Shown in pieces: positions 1-8,663 of a stretch of DNA of 64,000 nucleotides. A program made the position numbers and the translations under genes. Each line of letters starts with the position of its first letter. The first letter of the stretch is position 1. The DNA comes from Suilimivivens sp964402925 (GTDB lineage: Bacteria > Bacillota > Clostridia > Lachnospirales > Lachnospiraceae), in assembly GCA_964402925.1 (NCBI GenBank), contig CAYOED010000004.1, positions 24,612 through 88,611 on the forward strand, in the 5' to 3' direction. The notes beneath the pieces are model-generated. The model was not told the origin of the DNA. It searched no databases and saw only the letters and a list, made by a program, of their open reading frames with translations.

Positions 1-91
1 GGAGTCCCGGCACACCTTATTTTCTCTTTACTTCACTATATACAGTAACCTGTCATTTCGTTACTATCAAGCCTCACCAAAGCACGGCTTT

Positions 92-1090
92 TTATTTCTC
101 AAGTTCAACATTCTTAAGCAGCTCCCTGATGTCCTCCACACTGAGCCATTCTTTGTTGTTGCCGGAACTGTAAGAAAATCCGTCTTCAACCTTGTTACCG
201 CTTAAGTTGATCTTTTGCTTATCATTCCACACCACCTGCGGATATACGATAAAATGCTTGTCATATTCGTAAGTAGTCGCGGAATCTTCCACTGTCACCA
301 TGATTTCATGCAGCTTTTCACCGGGACGGATGCCTATTTCCGGCATCTTACATCCGGGCAGCATCGCCTGCGCCAAATCCGTCACCTTAAAGGAAGGTAT
401 CTTGCTGATAAAGGTCTCTCCTCCTGTTGCCTCTTCCAGCGCCTTGATAACCAGTTCCACACCCTGGGTCAGGCTGATCCAGAAACGGGTCATACGGTAA
501 TCTGTAATCGGAAGTTCTGTCCCGCCATTTTTGATGATGTTCTGGAACACGGGAATAATAGACCCCCGGCTCCCTGCCACATTACCGTAACGGACGATGG
601 AGAAATTGATGTCCTTGGCACCCGCATATGCATTGGCTGCAATGAACAATTTATCCGATACCAGTTTTGTGCCGCCGTAAAGATTGACCGGATTTACCGC
701 CTTATCTGTGGAAAGCGCCACCACTTTCTTCACACCTGTATCCAGCGCTGCGTCAATCACGTTCTGAGCGCCGTGAATATTGGTCTTGATTGCCTCATTG
801 GGATTGTACTCACAAGCCGGCACCTGTTTCAATGCCGCCGCATGAATGACATAATCTACTCCCTCAAAAGCTCTTCTTAATCTTTCTTTATCTCTCACAT
901 CACCGATAAAAAATCTGAGTTTGTCCTTATATTCCTTAAACTCGTTCTCCATCATGAACTGCTTGAACTCGTCTCTGGAATAGATAATGATCTTCTTCGG
1001 GTCATAATTTGTAAGTACATATTTTGTAAAACATTTGCCGAAAGAACCAGTTCCACCGGTTATAAGAATCGTTTTATTATCCAACAACAT
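92..1090 (-). CDS. pseB: UDP-N-acetylglucosamine 4,6-dehydratase (inverting), PseB/FlaA1-like
   Basis: 332-residue short-chain dehydrogenase/reductase of the FlaA1/PseB group. This family removes water from UDP-GlcNAc with C5 inversion, the first step towards pseudaminic acid or other 2,4-diamino or 6-deoxy sugars. The N-terminal NAD(P) loop GGTGSFGK is at about residues 12-19, ALSTDKAV follows near 125, and the catalytic Y-x-x-x-K is in LYGGTK. Length matches PseB. The start is ATG at 1090 behind GGAGGAATTTTC; a longer in-frame extension upstream has no ribosome site. It probably supplies a sugar nucleotide for surface glycans and may belong to a cluster continuing off the left edge. The exact product (pseudaminic acid or capsule sugar) cannot be told from this gene alone. 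Confidence 0.88.
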   Translation of the reverse strand: MLLDNKTILITGGTGSFGKCFTKYVLTNYDPKKIIIYSRDEFKQFMMENEFKEYKDKLRFFIGDVRDKERLRRAFEGVDYVIHAAALKQVPACEYNPNEAIKTNIHGAQNVIDAALDTGVKKVVALSTDKAVNPVNLYGGTKLVSDKLFIAANAYAGAKDINFSIVRYGNVAGSRGSIIPVFQNIIKNGGTELPITDYRMTRFWISLTQGVELVIKALEEATGGETFISKIPSFKVTDLAQAMLPGCKMPEIGIRPGEKLHEIMVTVEDSATTYEYDKHFIVYPQVVWNDKQKINLSGNKVEDGFSYSSGNNKEWLSVEDIRELLKNVELEK

Positions 1091-1248
1091 GAAAATTCCT
1101 CCACTGATTTTGTGATTTGCAGGGTGAATGCCCTGTGCGAATCCCCTAAATATCACTGTTTCCACCCTTTCCGAACATCATACCATAAATCAGGGATTAC
1201 AGCAAATTTTTTAATACAATATCTAAAAAACAGCTAAAATAAGAGACG

Positions 1249-1527
1249 CTACCTTGCGAACAAGTCTGCATGCGTTCCGGTCCGTGAAGCCGTCAATATC
1301 AATTGTTCTTTATCCTTAGCATAAATCAGAAGCCAATCTGGCAAAATATGACATTCACGAAATCCTTCATAATTTCCAATCAGCCCATGGTCCCGGTATC
1401 GTTCATCAAGTGGCTGCTCTTTCAGGAGCAAATCAATGACTTCTTCCAACAGTCCTATGTCATAACCCCTCTTCTTTACACGCTTATAGTCCTTACGGAA
1501 TTGCCCGGTAGTTACTAATTCTAACAT
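1249..1527 (-). CDS. yafQ: YafQ-family toxin (RelE/ParE superfamily mRNA interferase)
   Basis: 92-residue small basic protein of the YafQ branch of RelE toxins, which cleave mRNA on the ribosome. The motif block QFRKDYKRVKKRGYD near the N terminus, the RDHGLIGNYEGFRECHI segment and the C-terminal LILTASRTGTHADLF are typical, including the late histidine. The start chosen is the ATG in a TGATG overlap with the antitoxin stop, so the two are translationally coupled; a GTG one codon upstream is possible. Activity is inferred from the family and from the intact antitoxin next door. Confidence 0.88.
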   Translation of the reverse strand: MLELVTTGQFRKDYKRVKKRGYDIGLLEEVIDLLLKEQPLDERYRDHGLIGNYEGFRECHILPDWLLIYAKDKEQLILTASRTGTHADLFAR

Positions 1528-1820
1528 CACTCACCGCCCTTTTCTGCATCCAATTCTTCAAAAAGAGCATGTGCACTAGAATAACGCTTCGCTTGTACCT
1601 GCCCATCCATAATGGCTCTGGTCTCTTTCATAGCAGTTTCTGTTTCTGCATTATATCGGGGCTGCTTCATCTCAAAAGGCAGACCTCCCTCCATAATGGA
1701 TTTGCGGAGGAAAATGTTGATTGCATCTGTAATCGTGATTCCAAAACTGGAAAATAATTTTTCTGCGCTTGATTTTGTTTCTGGATCGATGCGGACATTA
1801 ATATTTGCGGTTTTTGCCAT
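1527..1820 (-). CDS. dinJ: DinJ/RelB-family antitoxin
   Basis: 97-residue antitoxin. The N-terminal ribbon-helix-helix (NINVRIDPETKSSAEKLF, then GITITDAINIFLR) binds operator DNA, and the C-terminal part wraps and neutralises the YafQ toxin encoded immediately downstream. The start ATG has GGGAGGTAAATCAC in front. Gene order antitoxin-toxin with a one-base overlap is standard for dinJ-yafQ. The operon is probably autorepressed by the antitoxin/toxin complex at the promoter described at 1851-1879. Confidence 0.88.
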   Translation of the reverse strand: MAKTANINVRIDPETKSSAEKLFSSFGITITDAINIFLRKSIMEGGLPFEMKQPRYNAETETAMKETRAIMDGQVQAKRYSSAHALFEELDAEKGGE

Positions 1821-1850
1821 GTGATTTACCTCCCTTGCGGTTTCACTTAT

Positions 1851-1879
1851 AGTATATCCATTTGTGTTAACAACGTCAA
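1851..1879 (-). promoter_or_regulatory. Predicted promoter of the dinJ-yafQ operon
   Basis: On the minus strand TTGACG (1879-1874) and TATACT (1856-1851) are 17 bp apart, a good sigma-A promoter, about 30 bp before the antitoxin start. The -35 region is rich in GTTG/GTTAAC steps (GTTGCGTTGACGTTGTTAAC), plausible contacts for the DinJ ribbon-helix-helix. The operator role is inference. Confidence 0.55.
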
Positions 1880-1950
1880 CGCAACGTGAAACATTTTATA
1901 AAAAATTCAAAAACAGCCAGCAAACCAGATGCAAAAACCAAAATCAAAAA

Positions 1951-2868
1951 TCAGGAACCTTCTTTTGACAACGCAACCTTTACAATGCCACATAAGATAC
2001 CGGCTATTGCATAAACAATCCAAGTTATATTCCATGCAGCTGTAGTGAAACTCCACACTAAAAAGACAATGGTTGCAAGAAGCATGATACAGCCGCATAT
2101 CTTCGAAATCAGTGCATCTGTCTTTCTCTTTTCAGGAGATGGATTTGTTTCCTTATTATACTGTTCAATATCATACTTGCTCTTCTGCATACCTCCGTAA
2201 ACAAGAATGGTAACTGCAGCTGTGACCACCAGCATAAAAACGCCATATACCAATCCCTCCGCTTGTGCCGCACTTTCCATTCCATGACTTTCCAGCACAT
2301 GTTCCAATCTGCCATCCATGACTATCATAAGAAGAAGCCCTATCAAAATCATTCCTACACCCACCGCAATTCTTACTGTAAACTTTCTGTAGGCATTTTC
2401 TTTTTCATCTTCTGTATAAAAATCTTCAATCTGAGCATGCTTTTTGCTAAACCTCTCATTCTGCATCCCCATAACAATAAAAATCAAGACTGCAATAATC
2501 ATAAAGCCAAAGAACACTGCCTCGCTCACCACCTCATCGATTCCCATACCGGTCAGTATCAACATAGCGCTGATACCAAACAGAATCAGCCCTACTCCTG
2601 CCGATATCCATCCGGAAAACTGGTTCTTGAACTGATCATAGCCATGCACATCCTCCGCAAACTCTTTGCTGATATCTCCCTGCATCATTGTATCCAGATT
2701 GCATTGGAACATACCGCATATCTGCAACAGCTTTTCCATCTCAGGATAGCTTTGTCCTGACTCCCATTTAGAAACCGATTGCCTGGAGACCTCTAATTGT
2801 TCTGCAAGCTGCTCCTGAGTGATATTCTTCTGTTTCCTTAAATACTGTAAATTTTCTGCAAAGCTCAT
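1951..2868 (-). CDS. XRE-family transcriptional regulator with C-terminal membrane domain
   Basis: 305 residues. The N-terminal helix-turn-helix of the Cro/C1 type covers about residues 5-58 (NITQEQLAEQLEVSRQSVSKWESG). After a short linker come about six hydrophobic segments (roughly residues 85-105, 118-138, 167-187, 210-230, 263-283 and 286-301). This layout is common in Firmicutes for membrane-tethered regulators that control neighbouring transport or envelope genes. The start is ATG at 2868 behind GGAGGAATTAAT; an upstream in-frame extension lacks a ribosome site. It stands alone, so its target is unknown. Two copies of a 13-bp motif upstream (see findings) could be its own operator. Confidence 0.82.
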   Translation of the reverse strand: MSFAENLQYLRKQKNITQEQLAEQLEVSRQSVSKWESGQSYPEMEKLLQICGMFQCNLDTMMQGDISKEFAEDVHGYDQFKNQFSGWISAGVGLILFGISAMLILTGMGIDEVVSEAVFFGFMIIAVLIFIVMGMQNERFSKKHAQIEDFYTEDEKENAYRKFTVRIAVGVGMILIGLLLMIVMDGRLEHVLESHGMESAAQAEGLVYGVFMLVVTAAVTILVYGGMQKSKYDIEQYNKETNPSPEKRKTDALISKICGCIMLLATIVFLVWSFTTAAWNITWIVYAIAGILCGIVKVALSKEGS

Positions 2869-2914
2869 ATTAATTCCTCCTCGTTTCACTGTGTTTTTGT
2901 GTTTTATGGGTTTT

Positions 2915-2997
2915 AGTTTACAGTTGCACGAGGGCAACCTCAATCAATTCTATGTTGCGTTTGAGTTTTTCCTTGTATATTTTTAGTTGCATGAGGG
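2915..2997 (-). promoter_or_regulatory. Predicted promoter and duplicated motif upstream of the XRE regulator
   Basis: On the minus strand TTGAGG, a 17-bp spacer and TAAACT form a candidate promoter. The spacer contains the inverted repeat GTTGC-CCTCGT-GCAAC. The plus-strand form AGTTGCACGAGGG (2922-2934) recurs as AGTTGCATGAGGG (2985-2997), one base different. A duplicated dyad over the promoter suits autoregulation by the XRE protein. This is inference from position and symmetry. Confidence 0.4.
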
Positions 2998-3005
2998 ATT
3001 TTTAT

Positions 3006-3417
3006 AGAGAACGGGGGCATACAGGAAGGGCAGGGGAAGCAGCACGGAGGGCATGGCATTTGGAACAGACAGCGCTGCCGGAGCAGATATCCCGCGTGCC
3101 AGACCAGGCAATTATCTATGACGGATCCTATGTACAGCGATAAGAAAGACTAAACAGCCCTTATTTAGGAATTGGCACCGGACGCAAACGGCATATTGCC
3201 CCATCCATGGGGCAAGTTATGCCTTCGGCGGACGTCCTGTCCGCCGATTGCTGGGAGGTCGAAAGGGCTGTTAAGTCATTCTAATCGCTTCCCATAAGGC
3301 TCCGTCATAGATAATTGCCTGGTCCGGCACGCGGGATATCTGCTCCGGCAGCGCTGTACGCTCCAAATGCCATGCCCTCCGTGCTGCTTCCCCTGCCCTT
3401 CCTGTATGCTTTCCTCT
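3006..3417. repeat. Giant hairpin repeat (type B), about 150-bp arms
   Basis: The left arm (3006-3160) and right arm (3265-3417) are near-perfect inverted copies with scattered mismatches concentrated at the inner end. The 104-bp loop contains two further hairpins: TTGCCCCAT-CC-ATGGGGCAA and GGCGGAC-gtcct-GTCCGCC. It lies directly downstream of the last gene of the exopolysaccharide operon (ending at 3459). No convincing protein is encoded; short ORFs in the arms have no ribosome sites. The design resembles the element at 27707-28034, although the arm sequences are unrelated. Confidence 0.85.
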
Positions 3418-3458
3418 ATTGCTACGCGAATGGCACCAGCAGAGTTATGCAAGTATGT

Positions 3459-5135
3459 TCATTCAAATAAGTATAACGTCCACAGCCCCTTCTGGGCGAC
3501 TATTTGATAAGAATTAAGGTTTTGATTTGATTTTAGGAGATTGTCTAAGGCTTCCTCTTGGTTTTCGCGGTCTGCGGCGTAGACGAGCAGGGTTGGGGAT
3601 GTTGTAATCGTCTGGTCGGTGAACTGGGCGGTGTCTGCCTGGCTTGCCAGATAGGTCTTTTCGTATTGCATCAGTTCATCGGACAAGCGCCAGATGTTAT
3701 CTGGGGAAGCTTCATTATAAAGTACAACTACAGCGTCGTCTTTATGGGATTGTACAAATTCCATGATTTCTTTTTCTTCTTCGTAAAGGAAAAAAACTTT
3801 ATCATTTCTAGCGGAGATGAAATTCGTCAGTGCCAGCAGCAGGGCAAATGCTGCGGTCATAATCCAATAACTTTTCTGCTGTCCTATCCTTTGGGCAACA
3901 GGCGCCGTCAGTTCTGAAAGAAGGGTCCATGCACTGTAGAGAATAAGGAACAGCAAAAGCCCGTAAATGGGGAGCTGGTATCGATTGGAGGTTTCTCCCA
4001 GAAGAAGGGCGGTTTTGGATATGGTAAAAAAGTATCCAACGGATGCAAAAAGAATCAGCCCTATGGAAGGACTCCAAAAGTCAATCTGGATTTTTCCTTT
4101 TTTCCGCAGATATCCCGTCGTCACTGCCAAAAGACAGATGGCAAGAAGCCACCAGCTTAGAGTGTCGTTCATCACATAGTCATCAAATAATCCGTAAAAA
4201 AAGCGCAGTCTTCCCCATGTGTTAGACACATCTCCAAATTCGCTGACAGCCTCTGTCCCTCGATAGCCTCTGAATATATGGGACAGACTTGAAGGATAAT
4301 AGCAGACAGCGCCCAGAAGTCCTGCTGCGCAGGCGGCTGCGTAAGCAAACATTTCCTTTATCTTCCTGCTCCTTAAGAGAAACAGGCAGAATCCAAGCCC
4401 TAGGAAGAAATGGAAAATAATATAGTAATATTGGGTCAGAAATCCAAAAAATACAGTAATTGCCAGTGGGAGGAGAAAGGTTCTTATCCTGAAGTCCTGT
4501 GTTTTCACTGCACGCAGGTGCAACATAAGGCAAAGAAGGATAAACAAAGTCAGCCACTGGTACATTCTGATGAACATTACGCCCGAAATAACCGCACTGC
4601 TAAAGCCCCACGAAAGACAGGTGAGGAACGAGAGCGCTTCTCCTCTTCTCTTTTCTCTCTCCGTGTCTGCCGCGTCCCTCGCTGCGCTGCTCTGGCTTTT
4701 CTCCCTGCTTTTGCCTTTCTGCGTTGCCGCAGTATATGCCGCATAAGCCAGCAACAGATAAGAGAATACATAGGCAATCATATTTACCCCGATTCCCAGC
4801 CATTTGCTGAAAGCCCCGGGAAACAGAGAACATGCCGTGTGAAAAATATAGTAATAAAGAGGCGGATGTACATCCCAAGACTGCATCTGTTTTACCACAG
4901 TATAACGGAATCCTTCTCCCGGAAGTACTACAAAATCATTTCGAAGCTGATCCCGCTCCATCCACTGCCTGTCATTTACGAACAGTCCTGCCGTCTTGTT
5001 GCTGGAATAATATGTGTACATCTCATCTTCATGGAATCCCGCTTTTCTGTTTCCGAAATAAAGAAGTACAAGCAACTGTAGCAAAAGCATGGCTGCCATG
5101 ATCCCTATAAAACTATAATTTATCTTCTTTTTCAT
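3459..5135 (-). CDS. GT-C glycosyltransferase, family 39-like, polytopic membrane protein
   Basis: 558 residues with about 10-12 membrane segments. An acidic motif sits in the first extracytoplasmic loop (FHEDEMYTYYSSN, about residues 33-45), the hallmark of GT-C enzymes that use lipid-phosphate sugars, followed by an aromatic HPPLYYYIFH segment. Such proteins add sugars to extracellular glycans or lipid carriers on the outer face of the membrane. The start is ATG at 5135, with GAGG six bases upstream; a TTG four codons earlier is less likely. It is the last gene of the operon that begins at 15718, 8 bp after the preceding gene. The sugar and acceptor are unknown. Confidence 0.78.
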   Translation of the reverse strand: MKKKINYSFIGIMAAMLLLQLLVLLYFGNRKAGFHEDEMYTYYSSNKTAGLFVNDRQWMERDQLRNDFVVLPGEGFRYTVVKQMQSWDVHPPLYYYIFHTACSLFPGAFSKWLGIGVNMIAYVFSYLLLAYAAYTAATQKGKSREKSQSSAARDAADTEREKRRGEALSFLTCLSWGFSSAVISGVMFIRMYQWLTLFILLCLMLHLRAVKTQDFRIRTFLLPLAITVFFGFLTQYYYIIFHFFLGLGFCLFLLRSRKIKEMFAYAAACAAGLLGAVCYYPSSLSHIFRGYRGTEAVSEFGDVSNTWGRLRFFYGLFDDYVMNDTLSWWLLAICLLAVTTGYLRKKGKIQIDFWSPSIGLILFASVGYFFTISKTALLLGETSNRYQLPIYGLLLFLILYSAWTLLSELTAPVAQRIGQQKSYWIMTAAFALLLALTNFISARNDKVFFLYEEEKEIMEFVQSHKDDAVVVLYNEASPDNIWRLSDELMQYEKTYLASQADTAQFTDQTITTSPTLLVYAADRENQEEALDNLLKSNQNLNSYQIVAQKGLWTLYLFE

Positions 5136-5143
5136 TCTTATCC

Positions 5144-6145
5144 TCAATTTTTTCCTTTTAAAATCTTATGGACTCTCCGCACAAACCTGGGTGCCGTACC
5201 AAGAAGCAGAAGATACACCTTGTTTCTTCTGGTAAGGTACTCAGAATGAAGAACGTCCTTTCTGTGTTTTTTCAGGTAATTCTTCACCTGACAGTAAAAT
5301 TCATTTTCCTTATTCATAAGCGAAATGGGAATATGTAACATATAATCTAAACGCTGAAACAACCCAAACCGCATTGCTTCCGGCAAAAGCGCCGGATATT
5401 CCCTGCCTACGATTTCATAGACCCTGTCTGCATTTTTCACAATATCTGTAAAAACCTGGGGGAATTCATCCTGATTTCGGGTCCTGGTGTTGCTGCCATA
5501 TCTGTAAAAAACATGATATTCCTGCTCCGGCAAAATTGCTACCGCCGGTATTTTGGGAAGAAGTCTGACCAGAAGATAAAAATCCTCGTTCAGCTCTCCC
5601 TCCGGGAAGCGCTCTTCTTTCAATAAGGAGGCATGAAGCAGCTTTGTACAGAAGGAACAGTCCCCCCTGTGAAGTAAAAGTTCCCGCATGAAATTTTCGC
5701 ATTCCCAAAGTTCCGGCTGCTCGGGCGGAACACATACGTCAGGCATCCGGTTCCCCTGCTCGTCAATCTCATCCCGGGATATCTGCACCATAAGGAGGTT
5801 TTCTTCTATCGCCACCGCAAGAAGTCTTTCATACATTTCAGGCTCTATGTAGTCGTCACTGTCTACAAATCCAATAAAGTCTCCCCGCGCTTTCTCTATT
5901 CCCAGATTTCTTGCAGAGGAAGAACCTCCATTTTCCTTGTGGAAGACCCGTACTCTTTTATCCTCCATCGCCATCTTTTCTGCAAGAGCGCCGCTGTTGT
6001 CCGTGGAGCCATCGTCCACCAATATAATCTCCAGATTCCGATAGGTCTGTCTGCGTATTGAATTCACGCATCTGGAAAGTAAATCATAGGTATTATAAAC
6101 CGGTACAATAACACTAATCAACGCAGGTCTTTGTGGCTGTTCCAT
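5144..6145 (-). CDS. Glycosyltransferase family 2
   Basis: 333 residues. The GT-A fold begins at once with SVIVPVYNTYDLLSRC; VDDGSTDNSG follows, and the metal-binding DxD-type motif is FVDSDDYIEPEMY (about residues 93-105). The acceptor region contains NEDFYLLVRLLP. It is a cytoplasmic or membrane-associated enzyme that transfers one sugar from a nucleotide donor onto the growing polyprenyl-linked repeat unit. The start ATG at 6145 overlaps the stop of the preceding gene (TAATG) behind AAAGGAGAAGGAAGAT; a longer reading with 52 extra residues would lie inside the neighbour. Donor and linkage are unknown. Confidence 0.85.
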   Translation of the reverse strand: MEQPQRPALISVIVPVYNTYDLLSRCVNSIRRQTYRNLEIILVDDGSTDNSGALAEKMAMEDKRVRVFHKENGGSSSARNLGIEKARGDFIGFVDSDDYIEPEMYERLLAVAIEENLLMVQISRDEIDEQGNRMPDVCVPPEQPELWECENFMRELLLHRGDCSFCTKLLHASLLKEERFPEGELNEDFYLLVRLLPKIPAVAILPEQEYHVFYRYGSNTRTRNQDEFPQVFTDIVKNADRVYEIVGREYPALLPEAMRFGLFQRLDYMLHIPISLMNKENEFYCQVKNYLKKHRKDVLHSEYLTRRNKVYLLLLGTAPRFVRRVHKILKGKN

Positions 6146-7344
6146 TATCTTCCTTCTCCTTTCATCATCCAGTCGTACATTTTCCCCGGAGATATGACCG
6201 GCGCCGGGCTTAAAGGGCCCTCCTTTGCCGGTTCTATCTTGCCTTCTCTTAATCCTTCTATCATACGAAGCAGTTCCTTCGCCGCATGCTGTGCATTCCA
6301 CTTAGAGGTGATGGTCCGGTAAGCTTCCCTTCCCATCTTTCTTCTTTCTTCGGGGTGTTCCAGCAGATAGCACACTGCTTCCTCCATCTTTTCATAGCTG
6401 CCGTCAGGATAGACCATTCCATTTTTCCCGTGTTGTATCAAATAAGGTACTGCCCCTGCCTGTACATTGGCGACCACAGCACAGCCGCTGTTCATCGCCT
6501 CGTTTACCACCGCCCCCCAGCCTTCTAAATGATTGCTGGTAAAAATGTGAATATGGCTTTTTTCCATGATGCTGCGCACCTGATCCGGCGTCCTGAATCC
6601 GTAAAAAGTAATCATTTCCTCCACGCCGTATTCCATGGCAAGTGCCTTCAGTTCTTCCTCCATCTCGCCGCCGCCCACCATGTGGATGCGCACTTCCTCT
6701 TTTCCGCCTTTCTTCGTCTTAAGCGACTTTGCAAGACGGATCATATATTCCGGGTGTTTCAGCGGTATAAAGCGTCCTGCCCAGATGATATCCACTGTCT
6801 TTCCATTCTCCGGCTTCATCTGCTCATACTCATCTTCCGCGTATGATCTGGTTTCCGGAAAATATCCCCACTTGAACATTTTCTCCGGGTAAGCATGTAT
6901 GATGTGGAAATCGGAAGGCACATAGGCACCAGCACACAAAAGATATGCCGGACTCTTCCGATATCTGGTGTGCTCTTTAAATTTATGCATGAGTCCGTTA
7001 GGTGAAATTGCTTTCCACTGTCCTTCCCTATATAGACGCTCGCTGATCCGTATGGTCAGCTTGCCAGCGTTCAGACGCTTCTGAACCAGGTCTTCCCGAT
7101 TACTCCACCCTGCCAGCAGTACATCACTTTCCATAATCAATTGAAGAGCCTGCTCTTCTTCCTCGTATAGGCGGCACACATAAGGGAGCCCCTCTCCTTC
7201 TGTGTTCCAACCCATAGATAAACGCTCCTGCTCCATGGGCTGCGTCTGGACAAAGTGGTAACCTTCGCCCAGAAGGGTGTAACAGGCGTTGGAGAATGGG
7301 ATTTGGTGGTGGTTGATGTAGTTGGATATGAAGGTTATGGTCAT
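6145..7344 (-). CDS. Glycosyltransferase family 4 (GT-B fold)
   Basis: 399 residues. The C-terminal half carries the GT4 signature: IIWAGRFIPLKHPEYMIRLA (about 185-204), then TFYGF and the E-x7-E element in EGWGAVVNEAMNSGCAVV (about 303-320). The C-terminal 30 residues are a proline-rich tail not needed by the family. It transfers a sugar, usually with retention, during exopolysaccharide repeat-unit assembly at the inner face of the membrane. The start ATG has GAGGG seven bases upstream. It is followed with a one-base overlap by the GT2 gene, showing a tight operon. Confidence 0.85.
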   Translation of the reverse strand: MTITFISNYINHHQIPFSNACYTLLGEGYHFVQTQPMEQERLSMGWNTEGEGLPYVCRLYEEEEQALQLIMESDVLLAGWSNREDLVQKRLNAGKLTIRISERLYREGQWKAISPNGLMHKFKEHTRYRKSPAYLLCAGAYVPSDFHIIHAYPEKMFKWGYFPETRSYAEDEYEQMKPENGKTVDIIWAGRFIPLKHPEYMIRLAKSLKTKKGGKEEVRIHMVGGGEMEEELKALAMEYGVEEMITFYGFRTPDQVRSIMEKSHIHIFTSNHLEGWGAVVNEAMNSGCAVVANVQAGAVPYLIQHGKNGMVYPDGSYEKMEEAVCYLLEHPEERRKMGREAYRTITSKWNAQHAAKELLRMIEGLREGKIEPAKEGPLSPAPVISPGKMYDWMMKGEGR

Positions 7345-7377
7345 ATTTGTACCCTCGCTACTTTATGTCAATGCTAT

Positions 7378-8661
7378 TTACTCTATTGCTTCGTATATTT
7401 CCAGCAGTCTTAGGTAATTTGCTTCTCCGTCGTGGGCTATACGGGCTCTTCTTCTGGCACCTTCGGAGATTCGCTCGGCGAGGCAGAGACCGTTTTCATC
7501 TTTGGTTCGGTCCCATAGAGATTCTATCTGCTTAGCCATTTGAGCGGCATCGCCGATGGGAAATAGGAGGCCGTCTTTTCCATGGGTAATCATATCGGGG
7601 ATGCCTCCTGTCCTGGATGCTACGACGGGGATGCCTAGGAGCTGGGCTTCTGCTACGGTGTTGGGGGAATTTTCCAATACCGAGGGGCAAATGAAGACGC
7701 TGCTGTTTAGGAACTGCTGTTTCATTTCCCGGGCATTCAGTTTTCCCAATAGAATTACTTTATCTTCTAAGCGGTGCTTTTTTATCAGGGAAAGCAGGTA
7801 TTTTCCGTAGGCAGGAAGTTTTAGTTTTTCTTTTAGTGTGTCATGTTTTAAGATACTGTTTCCTGATACATATAACTTGATGTCAGGGTATTTGGGGGTA
7901 AGGAGTGCCAGGGCTTCCAATGCAAAGTGCATTCCCTTTAGGGGATAGTCTCCTTGTCCCAGAAAGATGCTGTGCTTCTGGCAGTCTTCCATCGTCCATT
8001 TTCCCGTGTAGAATTCTGAACGCATGGTTTCGTTCATGGGATAGTAGCGGGCATCCGGGTTGATTTTGACGGTTCCTTCTTGGTCGAAACGGGTTCTGCC
8101 GGTAATATTTCTACAGCCCTTAAGTGCCTTGATCTCATTTTCACCCCGGCGGGTAAATTTCTCCTGCTGCTGGCGTATGGAATCCCGGCGGATGAAATCC
8201 CGGAAAGTTATATCCTTTTGCACTTGCTCGGGCAGTCCCGCCATATAGACTTTGGCAATCTCACTGCAAAGTCCCTGAATTCCAATCAGCACTTTATCAG
8301 GGCGGTTAAAAGCCCGCACCGCCGCCAGTGTATGCGGAAACTCTGTTCCAAAAACATGAATCAGATCCGGTTCGAAATCCTCTATGATCTGTTTGAAATC
8401 TCCCTCCATCCGGGCATCATAAATCTCCGGTCTGTTCAGGTCCTCTGCAAAGGCATAGCAGGTCACATTTTGGACCTGAAGGCGCTTTACTCCCACCGCA
8501 TTGCCTAGAGGAAAACAGATTCCCAATACAAAGGGGACCTCCTTTTTCTGAACCCTCTCAAAAATACCGGAAAGCCATCCTTCCCGGTTGCTGTAAGGCA
8601 GATTCAGTTCCTGCCCGATTGCAGGCAGCATGATATTACAAATCCATAAAACTCTTTTCAT
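7378..8661 (-). CDS. Glycosyltransferase family 4 (GT-B fold)
   Basis: 427 residues. The N-terminal domain starts MKRVLWICNIMLP, and DLIHVFGTEFPHTLAA marks the donor-side domain. The C-terminal domain has SIFLGQGDYPLKGMHFALEA and the E-x7-E motif SVLENSPNTVAEAQLLGIPV (about 337-356). It is the second GT4 of the operon, 33 bp upstream of the first in transcription order and 2 bp after the preceding GT2 stop. The ATG at 8661 is preceded by AAGGATAAAA; an in-frame ATG 13 codons earlier lies inside the upstream gene. Sugar specificity is not readable from sequence. Confidence 0.85.
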   Translation of the reverse strand: MKRVLWICNIMLPAIGQELNLPYSNREGWLSGIFERVQKKEVPFVLGICFPLGNAVGVKRLQVQNVTCYAFAEDLNRPEIYDARMEGDFKQIIEDFEPDLIHVFGTEFPHTLAAVRAFNRPDKVLIGIQGLCSEIAKVYMAGLPEQVQKDITFRDFIRRDSIRQQQEKFTRRGENEIKALKGCRNITGRTRFDQEGTVKINPDARYYPMNETMRSEFYTGKWTMEDCQKHSIFLGQGDYPLKGMHFALEALALLTPKYPDIKLYVSGNSILKHDTLKEKLKLPAYGKYLLSLIKKHRLEDKVILLGKLNAREMKQQFLNSSVFICPSVLENSPNTVAEAQLLGIPVVASRTGGIPDMITHGKDGLLFPIGDAAQMAKQIESLWDRTKDENGLCLAERISEGARRRARIAHDGEANYLRLLEIYEAIE

Positions 8662-8663
8662 TT

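Noticed and set aside
1..91. Terminator after the PseB-like gene
   Set aside because: Only a 4-5 bp stem (AGCC/GGCT) could be found; nothing convincing in these 91 bases.
2952..3143. 63-residue ORF in the left arm of the giant hairpin
   Set aside because: Mirrored by the other arm, no ribosome site, no family; a by-product of the repeat.
4410..5081. 223-residue plus-strand ORF within the GT39 gene
   Set aside because: Antisense to a well-supported membrane glycosyltransferase; no ribosome site.
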